From: an uncultured Acidobacteriaceae bacterium
GTDB lineage: Bacteria > Acidobacteriota > Terriglobia > Terriglobales > Acidobacteriaceae
Length of the DNA: 64,000 bases
NCBI GenBank assembly: GCA_937879855.1
Contig: CALFMO010000024.1
Coordinates: 11,082 to 75,081 of the forward strand
Direction: 5' to 3'
Shown here: in pieces, positions 51,929 to 58,410 of the stretch
How positions within the stretch are numbered: position 1 is the first letter of the stretch
How the letters are laid out: each line of letters starts with the position of its first letter
The notes under the pieces: model-generated
The model's input: the letters and a program-made list of their open reading frames with translations, nothing else
What the model was told of the DNA's origin: nothing
Databases searched by the model: none
Made by a program: the position numbers and the translations under genes

Positions 51929-53119
51929 ATGGCCTTCAGCGTTGTAATGCCTGCTCTCGAGATGGCGCAGGAAACCGGCAAACTCCTGGCCTGGAGAAAG
52001 CAGGAAGGCGACCGCGTTACCAAGGGCGAACCGCTGCTCGAAATCGAAACCGATAAAGCTGTGGTCGAAGTAGAGGCGCCCGCCGACGGGATTCTTGCAG
52101 GGATCCGGGCCGAGACTGGCGCCGACATTCCCGTCGGGCGCACGATTGCATGGATCGTTGCTCCCGGCGAAGCGCCTCCTGTCGAAAGCGATTCAGCCGC
52201 ACCTGCCGCGAGGGCCGCATTACACGCGAAAACAGCTCCATCGCAGACCGGCGCAACGCGAGCCGCTGTCTCACTAGCGCCAAGCGCAAAGATTTCTCCC
52301 AAGGCGCGCCGTCTCGCGAAAGAATTAGGTGTGGACGTGGCGACCGTAAGCGGCTCAGGCGCAGGAGGAGAAATTCTCGCTGCCGATATTCAAGCCGCGG
52401 CTTCAGCTCCCGCCGTGGTGGAACAGACATCCGGAAGCATCGAAGTCCCCAGCTCGCTGGGCCGCATCATGGCCGAACGCACCACCCAGAGCTGGACTAC
52501 GATCCCTCACTTCTTCGTAAGCCGCGAAGTCGAAGCCACAGCGCTGAACCAATATCGCGAGCGCGTGGCGGAAGGGATCGAGCGCTCCCATCAGTTCCGA
52601 GCTACCCATACCGATGTGCTTGTGGCGCTCACGGCCCGCGTCCTGCTGAAGCATCCGCGGCTGAATGCGAGTTGGAGCGCGGAAGGGATTCGTCTGCACG
52701 ATCATGTGAACATGGGAGTCGCCATTGCAGTCGGCGACGGCGTGGTCGCCGCGGTGATTCCCAACGCGCACGCCGCCAGCCTGGTGGAAATCGCGGTACA
52801 GCGTCGCGAAGTCACCGAGCGAGCGCGAGCCGGCAAGTTGCGGCCTGCGGATATCTCCGATGCTACCTTCACCATCAGCAACCTCGGCATGTATCAGATC
52901 GATCAATTCAGCGCGATCATCACCCCTCCGCAAGCCGCGATCCTCGCCGTCGGCGCCATCGCCGACCGCGTTGTAGCCGTGCAGGGCCAGCCCGCCGTTC
53001 GGCCCATGATGATGCTCACTGTCTCCTGCGATCACCGCGTGGCCGATGGCGCCCGGGCAGCGCTGTTTCTCAGCGACCTCGCCGAAGCCATTCGGGATCC
53101 TGGCAAGATTCTGCAATAA
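51929..53119 (+). CDS. Dihydrolipoamide acyltransferase (E2)
   Basis: 396 residues. Lipoyl domain with EIETDKAVVEVEAPADG (modified Lys 43), a linker, an E3/E1-binding domain (SPKARRLAKELGVDVATVSGSGAGGEI) and the catalytic domain ending SCDHRVADGARAALFL (His 369, Asp 373; HxxxDG). It transfers the acyl group to CoA in the complex started by the E1 pair. E3 (lpd) is absent from the window. Confidence 0.92.
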   Translation: MAFSVVMPALEMAQETGKLLAWRKQEGDRVTKGEPLLEIETDKAVVEVEAPADGILAGIRAETGADIPVGRTIAWIVAPGEAPPVESDSAAPAARAALHAKTAPSQTGATRAAVSLAPSAKISPKARRLAKELGVDVATVSGSGAGGEILAADIQAAASAPAVVEQTSGSIEVPSSLGRIMAERTTQSWTTIPHFFVSREVEATALNQYRERVAEGIERSHQFRATHTDVLVALTARVLLKHPRLNASWSAEGIRLHDHVNMGVAIAVGDGVVAAVIPNAHAASLVEIAVQRREVTERARAGKLRPADISDATFTISNLGMYQIDQFSAIITPPQAAILAVGAIADRVVAVQGQPAVRPMMMLTVSCDHRVADGARAALFLSDLAEAIRDPGKILQ

Positions 53120-53168
53120 CATTCCGATAACGCGAGCCAAACTTTCGGTACCTTGGTCCAATGACCGC

Positions 53169-53227
53169 GGTTACCTGTGTTTCCCCGGGTCCTCCTTCTA
53201 ACATCCCGAGAGCCAAATGAGGTAACC
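53169..53227 (+). promoter_or_regulatory. Possible structured leader of the PilZ gene
   Basis: GGTTACCT (53169-53176) pairs perfectly with AGGTAACC (53220-53227) around 43 bases that include CGGG/CCCG. The stem ends 8 bases before the PilZ-like ATG and contains the only AGG close to it. Not a recognised riboswitch. Confidence 0.35.
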
Positions 53228-53235
53228 AACAGGGC

Positions 53236-53565
53236 ATGGACCGGCGTCGCCAACAGCGCGTTTCTGTCGAAATCCCGGTGATCATCTGGGGAGTGGACAT
53301 TCATTCCCGGCCCTTCACCCAACCCGCGACCCTGCGCACGATCAGCAGCCGTGGAGGAACGCTGCAGGGCGTTTGTGCCCAACTCAAACCGGGCGGCATT
53401 TTTGACCTGCAGTACCAGGGCATCAAGGCCCAGTTTCGCGTTGTTTGGCTGGGCAAGCACGGTACCGACATGCAAGGCGAGATCGGAATCGAAAGCCTGT
53501 CAGCTGACGTTCAGCTCTGGGAATTCGATCTCCCGCGCTGTACTGCCGCCGCCGGAAGAGGGTAG
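53236..53565 (+). CDS. PilZ-like domain protein
   Basis: 109 residues. RRQQRVSVEIPVIIWG begins a PilZ-type barrel (RxxxR), and RTISSRGGTLQG stands for the usual [DN]xSxxG, with Thr in place of the acidic residue. The end reads GIESLSADVQLWEFDLP. c-di-GMP binding is therefore uncertain. Stand-alone gene. Confidence 0.7.
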   Translation: MDRRRQQRVSVEIPVIIWGVDIHSRPFTQPATLRTISSRGGTLQGVCAQLKPGGIFDLQYQGIKAQFRVVWLGKHGTDMQGEIGIESLSADVQLWEFDLPRCTAAAGRG

Positions 53566-53623
53566 AAGCGCTTTCGTCTTGGCGAAGCGTTACAAAAACA
53601 AAACTTATAAATGTGCGGATTAA

Positions 53624-53680
53624 GCAACCACATGGTTGCATATTGTTTTATTCTGGAGTAATATGCAACCTAGAGGTTGC
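53624..53680 (+). promoter_or_regulatory. Sigma-70 promoter flanked by two identical-type operators
   Basis: Two boxes of the form GCAACC-N4-GGTTGC: 53624-53639 and 53665-53680, 41 bases apart. Between and overlapping them, TTGCAT (53636-53641), 17 bases, TAATAT (53659-53664). This is a near-consensus promoter with one operator over the -35 and one just after the -10. The 16-base symmetric box is typical of ArsR-family binding, and the ArsR gene is second in the operon. Confidence 0.75.
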
Positions 53681-53685
53681 GTATC

Positions 53686-54150
53686 ATGAACGATCGTATT
53701 GAGAAACGTATCGAACTCAGGGCGCCAGTTTCCCGGGTTTGGCGCGCCCTCACCGATTACCGGGAATTTGGTGAATGGTTTCGGGTGAAGCTGGACGGCC
53801 CGTTCGTGCCCGGTCAGGTCTCGCGCGGCCAGATCACTTATCCGGGCTATGAGCACGTAAAATGGCAAGCCGTCGTGCAGAAGATGGAGCCCGAGCGCCT
53901 GTTTTCCTTTACTTGGCCTCATCCCAAGTCGTTTGACAAAGAGGACACTCCGGTCGACTTCTCGAAGGAACCGACCACACTCGTCGAATTCAGGTTGGAG
54001 AAAACCGCCAATGGCACCTTACTGGTGGTTACCGAGTCCGGCTTCGACAACCTGCCCGCCGACTGCCGTCTGGAAGCGTTCCGCCGAAACGAGGGCGGCT
54101 GGGCAGAGCAGATGAAGAGCATCGAGGCGCATGTCACGCAGAAATCGTAA
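53686..54150 (+). CDS. SRPBCC/AHSA1-family protein
   Basis: 154 residues from the ATG at 53686 (GAGG upstream). START-like fold: IEKRIELRAPVSRVWRALTDYREFGEWFRVKL, LFSFTWPHP, LVEFRLEKTANGTLLVVTESGFDNLP and a final amphipathic helix GGWAEQMKSIEAHV. Commonly paired with ArsR regulators, as here (the genes overlap by 20 bases). Ligand unknown. Confidence 0.9.
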   Translation: MNDRIEKRIELRAPVSRVWRALTDYREFGEWFRVKLDGPFVPGQVSRGQITYPGYEHVKWQAVVQKMEPERLFSFTWPHPKSFDKEDTPVDFSKEPTTLVEFRLEKTANGTLLVVTESGFDNLPADCRLEAFRRNEGGWAEQMKSIEAHVTQKS

Positions 54151-54475
54151 CCAGATCGTAACCCGGCAGCATCGGTCCCCGGTATTCGCCGCATTGGGCG
54201 ACGAGACGCGACTCTCGCTGGTGGCGAAGCTCTGCGGTGGGCAGAGTCATTCGATTTCTCAGCTAACGAAGGGCTCGAGGCTATCCCGGCAGGCGATCAC
54301 CAAACATCTTCGCGTTCTGCAGCGCGTAGGAATCGTGCGCTGCATCCGCACGGGCCGAGAGAGTCGATTCGAATTCAATCCCCAGCCGATCGAAGGAATC
54401 AGAGAATACCTTGATTTCGTCTCTCAGCAATGGGATGGCGCGCTCGGCCGGCTGAAATCTTTCGTCGAGAACTGA
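54131..54475 (+). CDS. ArsR-family transcriptional regulator
   Basis: 114 residues: VFAALGDETRLSLVAKLCGGQSHSISQLTKGSRLSRQAITKHLRVLQRVGIVRC is the winged helix. No metal-binding CxC motif is visible in the recognition region. GAGG precedes the ATG, which lies within the SRPBCC gene. It likely represses its own operon through the GCAACC-N4-GGTTGC boxes (inference). Confidence 0.9.
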   Translation: MSRRNRNQIVTRQHRSPVFAALGDETRLSLVAKLCGGQSHSISQLTKGSRLSRQAITKHLRVLQRVGIVRCIRTGRESRFEFNPQPIEGIREYLDFVSQQWDGALGRLKSFVEN

Positions 54476-54522
54476 TTGGCGCGGTGAGATTCAAATTTCG
54501 CTCGCGCCTATCGAGGCCGGCG

Positions 54523-55338
54523 TCACCAGCGGACGCCAACGGTGATCGGCCGCAGGTCAGTGGTAACGCCGCCCGCGCCCTTGCCGTGCAGATAACGGAA
54601 CTCACCGTAGATTTCGATACTCGGAGTTACCTTGCGCGCGATTCCTCCGCCGAAGTTTTCCCCATAATGATTCAGGCTGGTGGAGATAAAGTTCTTATTC
54701 AGTGGAAGGCTGTTGTTGAAGCAATTGCCCCACCAGAGGAAGAAGCCATTGCACGCCGATCCCGGAAGAGCGGTCGAAGACCCGAGCTTTCCCGTCCGGT
54801 GATAGTAGCCGAAGCCAGCCACAATATATCCGCTCCAGTATTTTGTGACCGGGATATTGATGATGGGATCGAACAGGAACGAGTAGACCTGGCTGGTGCC
54901 GCTGCGCGCCTGCGCCAGGTCCAGGGCCGATGTGCGTAACGGCAAATTGTCGAACTGAAAATCGAAGCGTAATCCCAGATATTTGCTGTAGTTGCGCGCA
55001 AACCCGGCGGCCACGATGCCGCCTCCGCCCCGCACATAATTCTTCGTGCTGCCGTTGGTCAGACTGGCTCCGCCACCCACGTTGAACACCCAGTTCTTGT
55101 ACTCCGGCGCTTTGGGTTTCCGCGTGGGAATCTCTTCAGGAGAAGCCTCCTGGCTGCTGCTCTGCTGATTTGCAGGTTGCTGGTCCGCGGGCGGCTGCGT
55201 TTGTGGCTCCTGAGTTGGCGCTGGTGATTGCGGTGCAGTCTGCTGAGCACGCACCGTGGTGGCTCCCGCCAGAATCGTCGCCAAGATCAATGCCAGAACG
55301 ACTCTGAATCCGGAAACCCTCGCGAACTTTCGACTCAT
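54523..55338 (-). CDS. Putative outer-membrane beta-barrel protein
   Basis: 271 residues with a signal peptide (VVLALILATILAGATTVRAQ), then a Gln/Pro-rich linker (APQSPAPTQEPQTQ), then an OmpA-like small barrel (WVFNVGGGASLTNG, GLRFDFQFDNLPL, GYIVAGFGYYHRTGK, IEIYGEFRYLHGKG) ending RPITVGVRW with a C-terminal aromatic. Family unnamed; surface or structural role likely. Confidence 0.75.
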   Translation of the reverse strand: MSRKFARVSGFRVVLALILATILAGATTVRAQQTAPQSPAPTQEPQTQPPADQQPANQQSSSQEASPEEIPTRKPKAPEYKNWVFNVGGGASLTNGSTKNYVRGGGGIVAAGFARNYSKYLGLRFDFQFDNLPLRTSALDLAQARSGTSQVYSFLFDPIINIPVTKYWSGYIVAGFGYYHRTGKLGSSTALPGSACNGFFLWWGNCFNNSLPLNKNFISTSLNHYGENFGGGIARKVTPSIEIYGEFRYLHGKGAGGVTTDLRPITVGVRW

Positions 55339-55536
55339 TCATTCTCCTCCCGCTGCCGGGTGTGGTTGCGGACTGTCGCGCTCGGCCTAAAACTGCGGCC
55401 CCATACCTCGTCAAAGAGAGGCGCTTCCGAAAAAAACGTATCCGCGATGCTTCCCGCCGGGATTGCACATCGCAGCAGGCAGGCACCATATTATCAACTT
55501 TGATGCTGATTCCGCCCGCGCCGCCGCCCGCGCCAT

Positions 55537-56934
55537 TTGCAGTTCCCGAGAAGCGCGAGTCGCACGTATGATAGGGCATCTTCCTTGAGCGAGACGAAGT
55601 CATTGCCGAAGCGCGTCGCCAAATCATCGAGCAAAGCCGCGCCTCGGTGGCGTCACGACCAAAGCTCGACTTGCCGCGTGGCGTTGATTGGCTTCGGGAC
55701 CGTGGGCCGCGCCGTCGCCAGGATTTTGACCGAGAGCCGCAACAGCTCTCTTCGGCTCACCTACATCTGCAACCGCAACGTGGAAAGAAAGAAGCAGCCC
55801 TGGGTTCCGAGCGATGTTGTCTGGACCGACGATGTCAACTCGGTGTTGCAATCCGACGTCGACATCGTGGTCGAGCTGATCGGCGGCCTCAATCCAGCCG
55901 GCCAGATTGTGCGAAGCGCGCTGGAGTCTGGGAAGTCGGTAGTCACTGCAAATAAGCAGCTGATTGCACGCCACGGTTCCGATCTTCTGCAACTGGCGCG
56001 CAGTCATGGTTGCCAGCTCGAGTTTGGCGCCTCGGTCGCCGGAGGAGTTCCAGTTCTTCCGGCCCTGCGCACGGGATTGTGCGGCGACCGCTTGCACGGC
56101 ATTGCCGGAATTCTGAACGGAACGTGCAACTACATTCTCAGCCGGATCGAAAACGCTAGAATTCCCTTTAGCGAAGCGCTGGAAGAAGCGCAAGCCCGGG
56201 GATATGCCGAGGCCGACGCGTCCGAGGATTTGGACGGCGGCGATGCACGCGCCAAGCTCGCCATTCTCGTGCTCGCCGGATTGCACACGCAGGTTGCGCC
56301 GGAATCGGTGCGGGCCCGCACGATTCGAGCGGTGGATGCGGTCGACTTCGACTACGCCGCCGAACTGGGCTGCACCATCCGCCAGATTTCGCGCGCGGTC
56401 CTGAAAGACGATACTCTTCTCGCCGAGGTCGGCCCGTGCCTGGTTCCGACCGACTCGCCGTTCGGACGCGTGCAGAGAAATCTCAACCTCGTCCTCACCT
56501 CCGGCCAGTACGGCGGAGACATGGCATTTCTCGGCGCCGGCGCCGGCGGCGATCCGACGGCGGTGGCCGTCGTTTCTGATTTGATGTTCGTCGCGGAAGG
56601 CCTCTCCGCGGGGGCAGCCAAAGCGGGCGTTGCCAGCGACGTCGCAACGCCTGTCTCTACCCCGAAGATCAGCAGTGATTTTGAGACGCCCTGGTACTTG
56701 CGCTTCTTCGTGCGCGACCAACCCGGAATCGTGGCGCGCCTGGCTCAGATCATGGCGGCTCATCATCTGAACATCGACTCGTTGTTGCAGAAGCCGGGCT
56801 TTGATAAGGCCTCGCTCCCGTTCGTGATCACGCTGGAGCCTTGCCGCGATTCGGTGTTGCACCCGGCGTTGCAGGAAATGTCAGGACTCGACTTCTCGAT
56901 TCGACCGTGCCTGTGTTTGCCGATTTTGAGGTAG
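55537..56934 (+). CDS. hom: Homoserine dehydrogenase
   Basis: Reduces aspartate semialdehyde to homoserine (Thr/Met pathway). 465 residues: RVALIGFGTVGRAVARIL, TANKQLIARHG, GASVAGGVPVLPALRTG, GILNGTCNYIL and EDLDGGDARAKLAIL (catalytic Lys), with a C-terminal ACT domain (WYLRFFVRDQPGIVARLAQIM). The first 45 residues before the cofactor loop lack family character. A TTG at 55585 is an alternative start. Confidence 0.93.
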   Translation: MQFPRSASRTYDRASSLSETKSLPKRVAKSSSKAAPRWRHDQSSTCRVALIGFGTVGRAVARILTESRNSSLRLTYICNRNVERKKQPWVPSDVVWTDDVNSVLQSDVDIVVELIGGLNPAGQIVRSALESGKSVVTANKQLIARHGSDLLQLARSHGCQLEFGASVAGGVPVLPALRTGLCGDRLHGIAGILNGTCNYILSRIENARIPFSEALEEAQARGYAEADASEDLDGGDARAKLAILVLAGLHTQVAPESVRARTIRAVDAVDFDYAAELGCTIRQISRAVLKDDTLLAEVGPCLVPTDSPFGRVQRNLNLVLTSGQYGGDMAFLGAGAGGDPTAVAVVSDLMFVAEGLSAGAAKAGVASDVATPVSTPKISSDFETPWYLRFFVRDQPGIVARLAQIMAAHHLNIDSLLQKPGFDKASLPFVITLEPCRDSVLHPALQEMSGLDFSIRPCLCLPILR

Positions 56935-57008
56935 GGTGGGTTCCGGGCAAAGAAATAGCGCCGTCCGTTGCGGTAACTCACGCTGCAACGATCCGGCGCT
57001 AGCCGAAC

Positions 57009-57176
57009 TTAATTCCAGAATGGATTCTTGAGACCCGCCGGCGCAAGTGCGCTGTCGGATTTGGTCTCCGTCCCCGACTCGTCCGAGATCTTCTCGTCGA
57101 TGAAGCGGGAAGGGGCCGGTGCCTTCAAGTCGTCGTTCTGCCCGGGTGTTGGATTATAAGGATATTCTGATTTCAC
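57009..57176 (-). CDS. Small hypothetical protein
   Basis: 55 residues with a GTG start 8 bases after GGAGG; an in-frame ATG lies 15 bases upstream. The product is polar and ends AGLKNPFWN. No family recognised. The clean ribosome-binding site is the main support. Confidence 0.45.
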   Translation of the reverse strand: MKSEYPYNPTPGQNDDLKAPAPSRFIDEKISDESGTETKSDSALAPAGLKNPFWN

Positions 57177-57296
57177 TGGGGACACCTCCATCTTTATGAT
57201 CTACCTTCATTAAACACCCCGGAGCTCCAATCTGAGGCGGCAAAATATCGATAGCTGCTATCGAAAAACCTGCAGAAGACATTTCCTCACTCCGGT

Positions 57297-57343
57297 GCGA
57301 GGGCGGGGCGCCCTCGCGACAGCCGGCAAGTTGCTTGCGCTAC
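57297..57343 (+). repeat. Degenerate GC-rich palindromic repeat
   Basis: GCGAGGGCGGGGCGCCCTCGC, then GACAGCCGGCAAGTTGCTTGC and GCTAC: a degenerate member of the family at 13181 and 50260. It lies between the small protein and the aldo/keto reductase. Confidence 0.6.
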
Positions 57344-57413
57344 TTCGCGTGAATCCGTGCTTCGATATATGCTGGTCAGTCTGCTCTCAGACCTGTTTTT
57401 AAAGGACGCACTT

Positions 57414-58385
57414 ATGAAATACCGCACGCTCGGCCGCACCGGTTTCGACGTCAGCGACATTGCTCACGGGTTGTGGGGGATGAGCGGGTGGAGCGGCTCA
57501 AACGACAAGGAATCGCTGGCTGCCATGCAACTCGCCGTCGATCTCGGCTGCAACTTCTTCGACACCGCGTGGGCCTACGGAGATGGCAAGAGCGACGGGC
57601 TGCTCGGCGAGATCATGGCGCGCAACTCAAAGAAGCGGCTGTATGCGGCGTCGAAGATTCCTCCGGCGAATGAGCGCTGGCCTGCCCTGCCCGAGTACAA
57701 GTACAGCGATGTGTTTCCGGCGAAGCATGTTTTCAAACACGCCGACTTGATTCGCAAGCAACTCCGCGTGGATACCATCGATCTGCTGCAGTTTCATGTG
57801 TGGGACGATACCTGGACCACCGAGCCGGAGTTTCGGTCCACCGTCGAAAAATTGAAACGAGACAAGTGGATTCGCTTTTTCGGGCTCAGCATCAATCGCT
57901 GGCAGCCGGAAAATGGCATCAAGGCGTTGCGTACAGGTCTGGTAGACGTAGTACAGGTGATCTACAACATCTTCGACCAGGCGCCAGGGGACGAACTTTT
58001 CCCCCTTTGCCAGGAACTCAACGTTGGCGTGATTGCGCGCGTGCCGCTCGATGAAGGCAGCCTGGGCGGCAAGATGACGCTTGAAACCCGCTTCCCGAAA
58101 GGCGATTGGCGCGCGGGGTATTTCGGCCCGGAAAATCTGGCCAAGACGATCAAGCGCGTCGACAAGCTGAAAGAAGTTCTTCCCGCGGGGATGACACTGC
58201 CCGAGATGGCGCTGCGCTTTATTCTGTCGCATCCTGCCGTCAGCACCACCATCGCGGGCATGCGAAAACCGGAACACGTTCGTCAAAACATCGCGGCGAG
58301 CGATGCGGGGCCTCTCGACAAAGCATTGCTCGCAGAACTGAAAAAGCATCGCTGGGACCGGACGCCACAGCGCTGGTCGGATTAG
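57414..58385 (+). CDS. Aldo/keto reductase
   Basis: 323 residues from the ATG at 57414 (AAGGA upstream). Opens MKYRTLGRTGFDVSDIAHGLWGM. Catalytic tetrad: Asp and Tyr in FFDTAWAYGDGKSDGLLG, Lys in YAASKIPP, His in LLQFHVWDD. C-terminal part typical (FILSHPAVSTTIAGMRKPEHV). Substrate unknown. Confidence 0.92.
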   Translation: MKYRTLGRTGFDVSDIAHGLWGMSGWSGSNDKESLAAMQLAVDLGCNFFDTAWAYGDGKSDGLLGEIMARNSKKRLYAASKIPPANERWPALPEYKYSDVFPAKHVFKHADLIRKQLRVDTIDLLQFHVWDDTWTTEPEFRSTVEKLKRDKWIRFFGLSINRWQPENGIKALRTGLVDVVQVIYNIFDQAPGDELFPLCQELNVGVIARVPLDEGSLGGKMTLETRFPKGDWRAGYFGPENLAKTIKRVDKLKEVLPAGMTLPEMALRFILSHPAVSTTIAGMRKPEHVRQNIAASDAGPLDKALLAELKKHRWDRTPQRWSD

Positions 58386-58410
58386 AACCTGTCGCCTCCG
58401 TGCCCGTCTG

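Noticed and set aside
53169..53235. c-di-GMP (GEMM) riboswitch before the PilZ gene.
   Set aside because: The conserved GEMM core and tetraloop-receptor bases are absent on both strands; only the closing stem was kept as a low-confidence feature.
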